NCBI GenBank assembly: GCA_973895155.1
Contig: OZ316893.1
Span: forward strand, 7,812,001 to 7,876,000
DNA length: 64,000 bases
Direction: 5' to 3'
From: Marsupella aquatica
Lineage: Eukaryota > Marchantiophyta
Part shown: positions 1-12,190 of the stretch, piece by piece
Layout of the letters: every line of letters begins with the position of its first letter
Numbering within the stretch: position 1 is the stretch's first letter
Translations under genes and position numbers: made by a program
The notes under the pieces: model-generated
The model's input: the letters and a program-made list of their open reading frames with translations, nothing else
What the model was told of the DNA's origin: nothing
The model's database searches: none

Positions 1-758
1 TCTTTTGGTAGAGATTGCACGCCTCTTTTATATCATAAGTAGACAAGAGGGTTGGACTACAGCCACATTGAAAAAAGGCAGGTCTCTACTGGCTTCTTGG
101 AGAGTTCGCTCAGAAGAGGCTTGGGGCCCAAATGGAGCAATCCTAGAGCATGTTGCTGGTGAGTCATGTAAGTAATGAGTAATTCCAAAAGTATAAAGAA
201 ACTGGGAATTTTAAAATTTTTTGAGGTATTTAAACTATGTTTACTGCTAACCGTAGAGTAAACTGCATTCCGACTAAACTCTGACAATTTACAAGTCGCT
301 AAGTAAACTTCTTACGAGTTTACTAGTTTACTAGATTACAGGTTTACGAGTTGAGTCTGATTACGGGTTTACGGGTTGACAAGTATCGACAACGAGTGTA
401 ATTACTGGATTACGGGCTTACGAGTTGACGACTTACGAGTTAAGGGTTACGAGTTCGCGGTGTGCGGAGGAGCCTTACGATCGTGACGTCTTACGGCTAT
501 CTCAACGGACCTTTCTACGGGTTGGGAGTATGTGACGAGAGCAGCTGAAGCACAATAGAGAAACCCGCCTTGTTAAGATCTCTTCTACCTCTATCTTATT
601 CCACGATCTTAGTAGCAACTCGAGCAGCAAGAACATCCGGAGAACCAGCTATGGCAGACCTTGGAGCTGATGAGCAATACCGCGTTGAATCCCTGGTGTT
701 TCCCAAGGCAATGTTGGTCCAAATCCCATAGGCGCCCAATAGCTACGCCAATTTAAGG
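1..758. repeat. Non-coding flank with iterated TTTACGAGTT-like motifs
   Basis: No supported gene. From about 300 to 470 the sequence is a run of short degenerate repeats built on TTTACGAGTT, TTTACTAGTT and TTACGGGTT. The same motif family returns at about 3280-3380, on the other side of the gag-like ORF at 759-3082, so the repeats may be subterminal or long-terminal sequence of one decayed element. No exact long terminal repeat could be traced by eye. Confidence 0.45.
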
Positions 759-3082
759 ATGACGCTGCAGCAGCTGGGTTTAGAACTCCTCTTGCATATA
801 CCATGGAATGTGGAGTTAGACACATACTTGCAAGATTTTGTCAAAGGCACTACTATTTCCCCTGAATTCCATCAAACAATCCAAGCTCGACCAAGTCTGT
901 GGACAGTAGAACAGATTTCTTTTGCCTTCGGTTGCTCATCAAAAGGATCGGCATTGTATTCCAAGAAGAAGGACTTGTCATCTCCTTACTTCTCTGGAAT
1001 CAGAAACCTCACAAATGGATGGAATCTGACTCAGTGCAATTACCCTGATCTGAGAATTCTTTTGGAATTTCTAGTACCCATTCTCCATCCGAAAAAGCCA
1101 ACTATGTGCCCTGTGTCCTTGGCTAACACTATTGTAGCTGCTCACAGTGGAGTTATAAAAGTAAATTGGGCCCTACTTTTATTTAACGTTATGAAAGATC
1201 AAGTAAGGAGCTTGAAAGCAGGGAGGACTACTTACTTACAACATTATCTCTCTCAACTCTATTATACCTATGACTGTTTACATTTCGAGGAGAGAACAGA
1301 AAGGGGATTACTTCTGATCGAGATGGGCATTGAGGAAGAAATTGATGTGGAAGAACCAGTGGATGCCATTTCCCTAAAATCCAATGATGAGGATATTGAT
1401 ATGGATATAGAAAATGTATCTGTAGGAGATCTTGAAGCTTTGCCTGAACACAACTTAGAGTTAGTCCAACACCCTCTGAATAACCAAGTGTACTCACGAG
1501 AAGTCAGCATGGGAGAACAACCTGCAGCAGAAGAAGATAAAGAGGATGAAGACCTCTTTGAGCAACAAGAGCATATTGCGGAACCAACAATTGTTGTCAT
1601 CCTAAGGACCAGCTCGCCCACTCCTTCGAAAGCAGAATCAAATCAGCAACTCATTGATAAGTTGATATCTCTTCTCAGTTGCACTGATGATGGACTCTAT
1701 GATGCTGTTAATGATTTAAGAATGGAAGCTATCAGCTTGAAGTCACCATTCCCTGACCAGTTAAGCCCTATCACGATGATCTCCCCCCAGGAGAATCAAC
1801 ACCAATGGAATATGTGACTCTCACCCTTGCTACTCAACAGGTCCCTCTTCTAAAATCAAGTGACCTTGTTCCAGTGACAGAAGGTATCAGTTGTGCAGCT
1901 ATCGTAGATGATCTACTAGAGATACTACAGTGTGAACCTCGACAGATAACATTTGTGGTCAGCAACTTAGTGCAACAATGTCCAACTGCTACACCTTCTC
2001 TTAGTCCAAGTTCCCACCCTTACAGTCCTGATTCCAACTACGAACCCACAGAAGGACCGCTCTACAATCAGCCACAGTATGAGCATCCTTACGTTCGAGA
2101 GGATCTACCTGAAGATTCTGATCCACCCTCTGATTTTAATTCCATTCGATCTTATGATAACTCCTTAACATCATCACCAAGGCAGGGATTTGAAGATGTT
2201 GATATTGCCTTAAGATCCAATCCAAACTTAGTAGCAGTTATCACCTCGTCTACTTAGACCCCCCGAAATGCTGTTATCGAGAACAGATACCCGAGACCTC
2301 CCGAATTCCAAGTACGCAGGTATGTGGAGACCTGTAAGATTATGCAGGCCAACAGACCACCGGTTGGAGAGTTCTGGAGATATTATTATATCAAGAAGAC
2401 GGAGGCCAGTTATATCTTCGACCTCAGGTGTTTTGGGACTTCCAGGGTGGAGATGGCAGCACAATTTGATGAGTTCTGGACTGACTCTCTCTACTTCCAA
2501 CCTACTCTTGCTATGATGCTACTTCAAGGTGATGTAGAGGTAGAGGATCCAGATTTGGTTTTGGCATACTTTGGAAACTTTGCAGCCTATGCCTTGGATT
2601 TTGTGGTTTCTTTCCTGATGCAGAGTAAGAAGTCTACTGCTCTACAACATGATTACATTCCTCAAGAGCCCAAAGTTACCCTTGTTTCAACCAGTTCATT
2701 GGCTGAGAAACAGAGGATTTGGAATAATGTCACCACTTAGACCTTGACACACTTCAACCGGTACTTCAGAGATGTCAGATGGAGACTTCAACCTTTCTAT
2801 TCTAGGATGATGAATAGTGATGAGTTCCTGTATCATTATCCCCAAGTATATGCTGCTACTTGTAACAACTATGATGTGATCAGGATGTACAGAGAAGCTC
2901 TTCGTATAGATTCATGTTATTTGATGAAGAGAATGCCTTTGATGTATCCTGAGAGACAACTGAGGTGCCTACCTTACTCCAGAGGATCCCCACGCCAAGC
3001 TGAGCTGATGGAGGTTACCCAGAATCGAACTGTTACTCTTGTGGAGTTGCTAGAACCAGAGGACATCCGACAGCAAGCTTGA
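759..3082 (+). pseudogene. Decayed gag-like / plant-mobile-domain retroelement ORF
   Basis: Four consecutive open stretches read as one former protein of about 770 residues. The first (759-1817) has a plant-mobile-domain-like pattern, with a short WTVEQISFAFG helix and later VNWALLLFNVMKDQV, as in gag-like proteins of plant transposons. A C6 run at 1783-1788 separates it from the next frame (from 1805), suggesting a one-base indel. In-frame TAG codons at 2255-2257 and 2738-2740 each follow ACT and precede ACC; both are explained by CAG to TAG. The region after 2258 is rich in W, Y and F and has no recognised domain. It looks like a dead transposon gene. The family label is inferred from pattern, not from a search. 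Confidence 0.5.
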
Positions 3083-4480
3083 AGAAGTCTTTAAGTGATT
3101 TAGTTAGTTTAGAGTAGTGCATCTCATCTGATTTGTATAAAAGTGTTCTAGAGCTTTAAAATCTGTCATACTTCTTTAGCATATAGTCTATACTTAGGAA
3201 AGTCTGCTGGCAAAATCTCAGAGTTTTCTGACTTATAGTTAGGAAGTTAAAAATAGTTGAATTCATCAAGTCTTTACTTTACCGCGATTACGAGTTACGA
3301 CTTAGTTAGACTTTTACGAGTTTAAGAGTTTACTAGTTCACAGCTTTTACTAGTTTACTAGTTTACGAGTTCATACTTAGCCATTTTTCCGGCTTTTCAC
3401 TCATTGAATTGCCATTTTAACTTTTTGAGGGGTATGAAGAGGCATGTCTCTTCGAGCCTGTGGCCTCTCACTCTGTAGATTTTGACTATAAGATAGCTCT
3501 ACCACTAGTGTAGATGATGGTAAAGTTTAGCAATTTTTGCCTTTCCTTGGTGTTCTGCCAGTTGATCATGAATGTTAAGAGTTCGAGATCAAGCTTGACA
3601 CTATGAGAAGACTTTCCTCCTTCTTGTGGTTTAATCCTTTGAATAAATCATGGGAAGTAAAATTCCAGTTGTGTAAATCTTATGAGATGTGATGACAGAT
3701 TCCTCTTTGGTGACTCATTACAATCTCCTGAGTTCTTGAAGTTAACTCACTGAGTTTAAGTCTTATTTGAAATTGATGGATTTTCTTTCATGTTGCTTAG
3801 TACCATCTAAATGTCGAAGTAGCTACCTTTTAGATCTTATCTAAGTACCACTTAGAAAGAAAGGATAAGACGTGTTGACGGCATTTTAAAAGGTACTCTA
3901 GTAAGCAATTTAGATCTGAAAAGCAATATAGATTTGAATCCTTAAGTCTTTTCATTTTGACTTATGTCTAAGGAGTAACCTTGGAAAATTCCAGACTCCC
4001 TTAGCATACTTTGAGATATTTTTCCTTGTGTTTTGTTAATCATTTCCTTTTCATTAATTTATGGTTACATGATGCTGAGTTATCATTGAAAACTACTCAC
4101 CGCTGTGGAGCGATCTTCAAAATACCTTAGTAAAGTAATCAATCCTGATTACTATGTGTTAAAGAGAGTCCTTAAACTCTCCTTTGTGTTTTTATGTATC
4201 AAATCAACCCCATCTTGTTCTTTACGGGAACGAATACCGAGTTTGAAGACCTTTAAGTGTGTTTTTGGTTCTTCATAACAAACTACAAGTCATTTTGTTT
4301 ACACTTGCTACATGACCATGATGACAGTGGGTATTCATTGTTGGTCGATCCATCATTGCATTGAGGTGATGTTCTAATCCCAATGTGTTTTGATCCCAAT
4401 TTTTAGGGAGTGGAGAGATATTTGATGGGATAGAACGACATGGCCCACACTATATTTATTGGTGCTACCGCTTCAAGAGG
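3083..4480. other. Non-coding, AT-rich interval
   Basis: About 1.4 kb with no convincing ORF. At 3280-3380 it holds the TTTACGAGTT/TTTACTAGTT repeats matching those at 300-470. The rest is T-rich and resembles decayed intergenic or former LTR/UTR sequence. Confidence 0.5.
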
Positions 4481-5782
4481 ATGGTATCAGGCTATGGACG
4501 CACTAGAACAAATCAGAAGGACCAAGAAGTCACTTATTCTCTTCATTTTGCACGACGCTTTTTCACAAAAATATCGTCGTACATTTGGGAAGATGACGAT
4601 GGACTTTTCCCTCATCAGAGGGCTTTGGAGAAAATTCATGCATCCCTGCGTGTCCCTGCGGAGCATCGTAAGGAGCACAGGTGCAGAGTCATTGTACCAC
4701 CATCTGAATGCCCACACTGGCACGGGAATTCGGTGCCAATAGTTTCAAGTCAAATTCTAGCGATGGAATTGTGGGATAGTATGATATCCTCTGTGGAGTC
4801 ATATGGTTGCAAGCACATGTTGTTGAGCAAAGGGGTTGGCATAGGCTCAAACAGGAAGCTGACAAAGAAACTGGGGCTGTCCGCCAGGATGTCATTGAAG
4901 CAGCATTGGACAGATGTTGGAGTATTCAACATCAGTGAGGACCACGAAATTAGTGAATCTTGGACTCCATTGCGATCAGCTGTGTGGAGAGCTGAAGTGT
5001 ACAAGCCTGGCGATCACGTTGTTGTACTGGTAGATGGGAGTACAGATGCTTCACATCCTCAAAACTGGAAAGCAGTACTCCAAAAGATTTTCATGCACGA
5101 ATTCGATGGCCACATGGACATATTCTTTGAGGCGGATTGGTATAAACAACAGTATACACAGGATCCTCGGCGAAATTTACTGTCTTGGGAACGAGATGAG
5201 TATTCCCTGTTTACTCTTTTGGAACCAAAAGTATATCACGCACATGGCAACAACTGTAGGCCTATGTCAAGAATTCTACACAAGTTCTTCCCAATTCAAA
5301 GAGGCGGGAGGGAGGTTGTAGCCTTGGAGATTGGAGATACTTTAGTACGGGAACTCCCTACCACAATTGCAAACTGCCCTCCTTTCCCAGAGGCAGGGGA
5401 CATAATGATTGCAATAGCGGACTCACTTTCCATCCCTGACCTGTGTGTTGTAAGGGAAGTCCTCCTTCCCAGGCGCGATGCGGCAACGGAAATGCAAGCG
5501 GTGGATGTAGGAGTGGACGGTGCTTCTTACGGGGAGGAGGAGGAGGAGGAGGGAGGGGATGACATGGCAGAATCGCACAATGCAAATGATAATGAGAAGG
5601 ACCTCGGGAAGGTTGGTGTGAGTTGGTTGTCTGTACAGGGTTCTCGGTCAAGTTGCCCAATCTACAAGGCAGCATCACAAATTGATGAACACATCACCTT
5701 TCAAAGATTAGTTGCGTTGAGGCTTGATTTTCGTGCAATTGGACTTCACCATGGTATCCCTGTACGGTGGAATACCGTATAG
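4481..5782 (+). CDS. Transposon-associated protein with possible BAH-like module
   Basis: An open frame of 433 codons. Residues about 170-270 resemble a bromo-adjacent homology (BAH) fold: GDHVVVLVDGS, then a strand (IFMHEFDGHMDIFFEADWYK) and a late RILHKFFPI strand. BAH domains bind nucleosomes or histone tails; the match here is by pattern only. The N-terminal half is H/W/C-rich with no known motif. After residue 330 there is an acidic stretch coded by GAG repeats (about 5530-5560). The true start is unclear; the first ATG is at 4481 and an upstream exon is possible. Its neighbour at 6481-7582 may be a later exon of the same gene, since no stop-free join was excluded. Function unknown, probably part of a transposon. 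Confidence 0.4.
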   Translation: MVSGYGRTRTNQKDQEVTYSLHFARRFFTKISSYIWEDDDGLFPHQRALEKIHASLRVPAEHRKEHRCRVIVPPSECPHWHGNSVPIVSSQILAMELWDSMISSVESYGCKHMLLSKGVGIGSNRKLTKKLGLSARMSLKQHWTDVGVFNISEDHEISESWTPLRSAVWRAEVYKPGDHVVVLVDGSTDASHPQNWKAVLQKIFMHEFDGHMDIFFEADWYKQQYTQDPRRNLLSWERDEYSLFTLLEPKVYHAHGNNCRPMSRILHKFFPIQRGGREVVALEIGDTLVRELPTTIANCPPFPEAGDIMIAIADSLSIPDLCVVREVLLPRRDAATEMQAVDVGVDGASYGEEEEEEGGDDMAESHNANDNEKDLGKVGVSWLSVQGSRSSCPIYKAASQIDEHITFQRLVALRLDFRAIGLHHGIPVRWNTV

Positions 5783-6480
5783 TAATACCATGGAAAGTCC
5801 CAAGTACGACAAAAAGAAAGATACTATGGGATATGACAACACTTGAGAGGCGCCATTTTGTCAATAACTGAATACTGACCAGGATGCAGACCGTAGGATG
5901 TGTGAGATGCAGGTCAGACATGAGCCTGTGATGGTGACGCTATGGTGCTTTGCACGGGGTATGATCGGGGACGGCACGGGTCACAAATATCATTGGATTC
6001 TGGGTCGGATGTGACATAATGGATGGGTATTACCAGGTTACTTGGGAACGTGATAAAATGTACGTTGGGGTAGTGAAAGGGCGGTGCCACCGATCGGAGA
6101 CAGAATCTTTGTTGTGAGATCTACTACTGAAATTGCAGTGACTAAATGATGCATGCCACTGCACACATGAACGCCCTATGAGGAATTCCTTATAAGCTTT
6201 GGGCAATGGTGCGAGCTCCTGAGCTCCAGTCTTTGATTGTGTAGGTTTTGTAAATCTTTGTGGCTGACAAGTCTGCCATTGGATAACACTTGGGGTGTTA
6301 GCGACGGAAGCAAGTATCGACGAGCGCGGGGTGACGTTGGAGGATTGGTGAAAGTATGGTTCGTCAACATGATCGTCCAGCGCCGATCGCATTGTTGATG
6401 CAAAGCGACGAGGATATCACAGATCGTATGTACCCCTCTTTCACTCAACTCCTTTGGTTCTTAATTCCGCATGAAGTATA
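5783..6480. other. Interval without a supported gene
   Basis: About 700 bases between two transposon-derived ORFs. Nothing with coding character was recognised on either strand. It may be a long intron joining the BAH-like ORF to the following region. Confidence 0.35.
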
Positions 6481-7582
6481 TTGATCGATTGTAAGAATGG
6501 CGCAACTAAGGCCTGCTTTGTTTGTACAGTCGTGACGGAGACGATTTGGAAGTCATGCTCAGGGAGGGTAATACGGCATTATCTAGGGATGGCCCTTGCA
6601 GACCATAATTTAGCTAGAAAAGCTGGTTTGGTTCCATGTTTTGAACTCGTCTGGCCCAGAGTTGCAATTCCTGCTGTAAAGGAGTTCGCAGTAGGGTATG
6701 ATCAAGGTCGAAACTGTGTGTCATTCCGGGGTGCAACTCACACATTCAACAGAGAGGTATTGCGAGCTGCATTTGCTTTTTTGTCTGGAGAATGGGCCTG
6801 ATTTAAACCTGGGTTGGTCCAAGGTCAACTAAATTCCATGTTTTCTGCCAAGATGAAAGGCAACCCATACAGTCTAGACAAAATCACTGCGCCATATATG
6901 CAGTGGTGTGGGATAATCAGGGCGATTTCTGAATTGCTCTCAGGCAAGAGCAAACCCACTCAAGTCACCTCAAAAGACATGTGGGTAACTATACTGGGCG
7001 TATTGGTGGGATACGATTAGGGTACGTGATCGTTTTAGAGGAGCTGAAACTCCCGTGGTGAAGCCCAATTGGGCACATTTGGTGTACGATAATCTGACGA
7101 GTGAGATCCTCAGGTTAAAGTCACACCTATCAAAGAATGGTGTCGTAGACAAACAACTTCCTTGCTACTATGGCACTGCTATAACGCAGATTCTTGTACA
7201 CTACGGGTATTCGCTGGAGGAGCTTATGGTCGAACAACACGAAGATGATCATGAGGACGACGACGAGGAAGGGGACAATGGCTCACAAGAGGACGAGGAA
7301 GGGGAGGCTGGCTCAGAAGAGGACAAGGACGGGGACAGTGGCTCACAGGAGGACGAGGAAGGGGATGACGGATCACGAGAGGACGAGGAAGGAGAAGATG
7401 GCTCACGAGAGGACGAGGAAGGGGATGGTGCGTCTGACGGTGAGGGGCAGCCATCGGAGGTTGCGCCCCAATTCTCCAGGGATAAACAGAAATGTCCTCA
7501 GGGTGAGCACAAATCGCCGCCCTTTGTGCCAGAGTGCATTGTGATGCCTAGCCAGGAATCACTCGGCCAGTTAAGTAGGTAA
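6481..7582 (+). pseudogene. Decayed plant-mobile-domain-like ORF with acidic repeat tail
   Basis: Three open pieces (6481-6801, 6814-7020, 7055-7582) carry one domain similar in pattern to the ORF at 759. Compare FNREVLRAAFAFLSGEW and KPNWAHLVYDNLTSEIL here with WTVEQISFAFG and KVNWALLLFNVMKDQV there. The break at 6799-6801 is TGA, possibly from CGA. Another disruption near 7018 shifts the frame. The C-terminal part is a strongly acidic array of about 27-bp repeats (GSQEDEEGE, GSREDEEGE; about 7250-7440), then a K/P-rich tail ending at 7580. Such domains occur in gag-like proteins of plant transposons. Probably non-functional. Confidence 0.45.
7250..7440 (+). repeat. In-frame acidic minisatellite
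   Basis: About six tandem units of 27-30 bp based on GAGGACGAGGAAGGGGA, each coding roughly G-S-[QR]-E-D-E-E-G-[ED]. Units drift by single substitutions only, keeping the frame. Confidence 0.75.
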
Positions 7583-7654
7583 AGCAGGAGTGCACCCTAG
7601 AAACACCTTAGTATAGGGACAAAACAAGGAAAATATAAACAATTAGGGGCGACT

Positions 7655-10600
7655 ATGGAACCCGGGCCGAGGCCGGAGGTAAGGACGCTGGGGGTGAAAA
7701 CAAGATTAGGGTTAGGGCGCGCTAAGCATCGGCGGCTAGGAAGGATCAACGGGAGGAAGAACCGGAAGAGGAGAGGGGTAAGGAGCGCTTGCAGGGAATG
7801 GTGGCTCATTTGCGAGCACGAACTAGGCAGACGACTACGGAAGGCCAACTACTGTCAGCTGCTTAGGCAAGCACTCAGGGAGAGAGTAGATACCGACGAT
7901 CGACCTAAGGAGGGTATGAGCAACGTCAATCAAGCGGCACATTTCTGGGGATGCCTGTTCGAATGGGCAACTGAGTACATCAAGACTTACGAGGACAAAG
8001 AATCAAAAAGGGCAGCTCGAGAACGGCAGGAGCTCGCTCGATTGTGGGAGCTGCAGAAGACGGCTTTCTTAGGAGGCGAACTCATCAAGGCTGAGTTCTT
8101 GTGGACTCCTACTTCCAATCAGCTCGACGATCTTCTGTTTTGCGAAGATAGAGTTGTCGGCATCCGAGAAGCCATCAAACGCTGCAACAACATACACTGG
8201 GAGTTGAAGGGTAGCACGGAGGGGTGGACAAAGGCAACCGTGCTAGGAGAGACATCCACGGGAGCCGAAATGAAGAGGAAGGGAGCCGTCAACGATGAAG
8301 CCACCCCGGCAAAAAGAACGAGGTCGACGGCACCAAAGAAGCCAGACGAGCAGCAGAGCAGGAGGCAGGGAGAAGCCGAAGAGGAGGACGATCCCATCAA
8401 TGCCATTCCAACCAGGGATGACACCTGGAAGGGCTGGGCGGCAACCCTACCAGAGGAGGTGCAACTACATTTTGCACGGGAGGAGGATGCATGCTTTACG
8501 GCCATGCAGACCAAGAAGTACCAAGGCTTCATGGCCGGATCCGGCTTAGAGGCCTTTGTAAGATTACCATGGCTGAAGCCGGAGGTGCCGGATTCAGACT
8601 TATTGGAATTTGTGGGGTCATGGGAACCCGAGACCAATTCCACGAGGATATATGGGAAGGATTTCTATCTTACTCCCAAGGTGATTGCCGAAGTGTTTGG
8701 CTTGCCGATAGGCAATAAGACCAAAGTTGATACCAGGAAGACCTTGCCTGACAAGGAGTTCCGGTCGTTCCCCGGGCCATCAACGAAGAATGGCTTCTTC
8801 CGGAACACCTGCACCAACCCGCACATAGGAGAGATGATCGACTTCTTGCGGGTGACCATGCATTGTAACTTGCCGAGGGCAGAGATCGGCAAGGCACAGG
8901 TCTATCTGGCAGAGAGGCCAGACCCAAGCCGGGACTACAACGGGTACCTCCTCAACCAAGTGAAGAAGATCTTAAAGGAGGAGCAGTAGGTAATCGGCAT
9001 GGGGAGCGTGTCGCGGCTTGGCTATCACATGCCGCTGTTGTGCCGGTATGCCAGAGGTCAGACCTTTGCCCCAGTACTTCCCCTGCAGGTAAGGACACCC
9101 GAGGAAGCTCCAGCACCAAGGCCGGTAGCAGAGAAGCCTCAACCACCTGTTAGCCCTACGATTGAGTAGGTGTTTAGGCCAAGGAAGGAAGACTTGCCGA
9201 TGCAGCAACCAAGCATGCAGAATCTGCTGAAAATGCTGGAGAAGGAAAAGACGGCACTGGCACCAGCTTCGGCAGTGGCACCAATACAGGACATTGCCCC
9301 AGAGGTCAACCTAAGCAGACTTAGAAGGGAAGACCCCTTTACCGAAAATAAGGAGAGAATCAGGCCAGAATCCAAGCCGGGTGTTCGAATGTACGTGGGA
9401 GTCTCAAGCTTTGAATCTGAGGCAAAATTGCCTGAAGCTCCTACCGGCGAAGACGAGAGGGAGAAGCCGGAAGTCCAAGGGTTGGAGGAGGCAATGGAGG
9501 ACTGCAGCCATGATAACTCCGGCTATGGGTTGGACCATCACGTTCCAGGAGTAAGGACTTGTGGCCGGTTTATCCCCACACTTCCAAGGGTAGTTCGAGG
9601 GGACCCCAACCAGCAGAGTAGCCCCGAGTCTCCCCCACCAGATGTTGCTCCCCCGAGCTTTGACGGCATAAAGCAGACGGCATAGGAATTCCAGGAGCGA
9701 CTTAGGGAAGCAGAAAAGGCAGCCCTGGCTAGGGAAAAGGATTTGCCAAGAGGAGATTGGCCGGAGGACATCAGGCGGCTAGCCGAAAAAGGAAGCAAAC
9801 CTCTAGCCACGATTGAAGAGATCCGCAAGACGGCTTGGGAGCAGAGGCCGCGATGGGCGATGCCGATCACTTCTACTTACTCCACCTACGCTAAGAATAG
9901 AGCCATGGAGTATGGTGAGATATGTGGGGAACTTGCGCTCGGCATCTTTGGGGAGGAGTTGGAGGTAGGACCCTTTTTCCATAGGGAGCAGTTGGAGAAG
10001 CACCAATTAGAAGAAGCGGTGGCTTTAGAGAGAAGCAAGAAGGACGAGGTCATCTGGCGGCTTAGGAGGATGGAAGCCGAGATTGAAGATCTAAGGGCGG
10101 CCAAGAAAGCCCAAGATGAACTGCGGATTAAGCGGCATGAACTGAACATCATGCAGGGGCAGTTGGACACCGCGCAGGCTGATAATCAGATTATCAAGGA
10201 TAAACTGACTCAGACCCAGGAAGAATTGGCCGACGCAATCAAGGACAGGGAGAAATGGAAGAAGGAGCTGAGAGACGCAGAGGAGGCCCATATAGCAGTC
10301 AACAACCGGGTCGCGGCGGAGACTCAGAGAAGGGAGAGGGCGCTGAAGGGAGAGCTCGAGATCATCCGCCGAGCCCTTGAGCAGAAGGAGGCCGAGTTAG
10401 GGAAATTCTATCAAGGGATTGTTGCGCTACAGCAGGAGCTTGCGTCCCTGACGGCCAGCTTCAAGGCTGACCTGCGGGAGAAGGACGCCCAGCTCGACCA
10501 GACTTATGCCAAGATGAATAACATGGAGTCTGAGGTCGTAGCGGAGCTCGACAAGGAGCTAAGAGCAGCCCAGGAGGAGAGGGCTACCACCAAGAAGGAA

Positions 10601-11284
10601 TTGGAGGAAGCCCACAGGGAATTGGAGGAAGCCAAAAACGAGCTGGAGGAGGCACGTAAGGACCTGGATGAGACCCAGGAGGAGTTGGAAGAAATCACGA
10701 GGAAGATGGAGAACCTACAGCGGCGGGCCGACAACCAAATAGAGCGGCTGAAGAAACAAGCCGCAATATTTAAATGCTTAGCTGCATCAGGTCCATCTCC
10801 AGTTGGGGAAAACCAGTTACCCGGGGTGGTAATTGCCGAAGGACCAGCCGTGACACACGGCCCGGTGCCGGACGTTGGCGGCAAGGGGAAGGAACCGGCT
10901 ATGGAGATAGTGAAGAAGAAGAAGCGGAAACCTTCGGGGTCCGGAGGTTATTCGACCCCTCAAGCCGTACTCAAACCGGTACCAACCTCCGGCATGAACA
11001 CGGCAATAGATTCCGCTACCACCAAAGGTGGGGATGGCGCGACCCAAGCCGAACTACTCAGTAATGAGGCCGGTATCCCAGATCCACCTCTTGAGCAAGC
11101 CGGGGAGGCCGTGGCCGATGCTGAGGCTGTAGCTGAGGCTGATGTTGAAGCCGATGCCATTGCCGGGGGTGGACCCAGTCAGGCCGATGGAGAGTTGACT
11201 CAGTCAAGGGCAGGTAATCTGTCAGAGAACGAACCTACGGCAATGGCTGAGGTGGAAGCGTTGGGGGCGTCCACTGAGGAATAG
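7655..11284 (+). pseudogene. Gag-like polyprotein with plant-mobile domain and long coiled coil, three in-frame TAGs
   Basis: A single frame runs 3.6 kb, broken only by TAG at 8987-8989, 9167-9169 and 9683-9685; each can be CAG (Gln) with a C-to-T change. If read through, it is about 1,209 residues. Residues 1-90 are very basic. Residues about 270-445 match the plant mobile domain/Transposase_32 style (FVGSWEPETNSTRIYG, then DFYLTPKVIAEVFGLPIG). A P-rich linker follows. From about 9960 to 10770 lies a long E/K/R coiled coil with heptad-like repeats (LEEAHRELEEAKNELEEA). The end is A/G/E-rich. No protease, reverse transcriptase or integrase was found, so it resembles gag-only non-autonomous retroelements. 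ATG at 7655 opens the frame. Confidence 0.6.
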
Positions 11285-12190
11285 CCACCGCTGCCATGAC
11301 GGTGGTGGAGGGCCACTCCTTTCAAGGAGGGCGGACGTGGAGGGAGGAGGCGTGAGTGGGCAGGGCGGGCTCAGATCTCTAAGTTTAGGATTAGGATCAG
11401 GACCAGGAGGCGGCCCTGACACTTAGCTTAGTGGGATTGCGGTTCCACTGGTAAGAGCAACACTTGTACTCCTGCCTCGCTGTACATAGGTAGATCCAGT
11501 TAGGTAGATTAGGCTTACGCTGCAAAGAATTAGGCGGATCCACTACCAGGATAAGTACCTGGGCAGCAGGGAGCTCAGGGCCTCTTCTTTAGCAAGTTTT
11601 TAGTTTGCACCAGCCGGGCTGGGATCAAGTAGTAAGAGAAGCTCTCGGTTAGTCATACAGTGACCCTTGTGTATATTCATGTTACCTCATGCCTAAGAGC
11701 TGAATAGAGTTGGCCTCACGGCTTAGTTCGCAGAGCTTGTGTATGAGATGTACTGTTTGTATGGCAAGTGCATGGTATGACTCAGTCAGAAGGAGTCATT
11801 TTGCTATTTGTGTGTCGCATTAACTTGTGTGAAGAGTGCCCACATCAACCAATAGAGGAAGGAAAGTAAGCAGGGGAGTGAGAGTTGGATGTGTCGAGCT
11901 GAGAGAGGTCTTAGCGGCTTAACCAAGCCTATTGGGGATCATTCCGGCGGCGGAATCGAAACATACCTAACAAGACGGAGGGGAAGACAAGGGAAGGCCT
12001 AGATTAGGCCGGCTACGTATCTCATGACCCGATGAAGGATCTGTCCAGTATATGTGTGTAAAATGTTAATAGTAGTAGTAGAAGGAGGTTAGCAGCGTCC
12101 CATGCCGCTAAGCCGCGGAAACGGCCTCACCAAGCGCGAAACCTGTGGGAATCGGCTTGCGCTGGGGGGGTTTCTTGGGTTTAGGGAGCC
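11285..12190. other. Non-coding trailer between gag-like ORF and SNF2 gene
   Basis: No supported gene in about 900 bases. It starts with a GC-rich stretch and a short inverted repeat (CACCGCTGCCATGACGGTGG, 11285-11304). It may be the 3' untranslated end or LTR of the preceding element, but neither primer-binding site nor duplicated LTR was identified. Confidence 0.35.

Noticed and set aside
1228-1621. Minus-strand ORFs opposite the gag-like ORF
   Set aside because: They are antisense shadows of a Glu/Asp-rich coding region and give Ser-rich strings without domain character.
7224-7544. ORFs in other frames over the acidic repeat (His/Pro or Arg/Thr-rich)
   Set aside because: Produced by the 27-bp repeat in alternative frames; the acidic frame is continuous with the upstream domain.
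7655-12190. Complete LTR retrotransposon
   Set aside because: No reverse transcriptase, integrase, primer-binding site or duplicated LTR could be identified, only a gag-like ORF.
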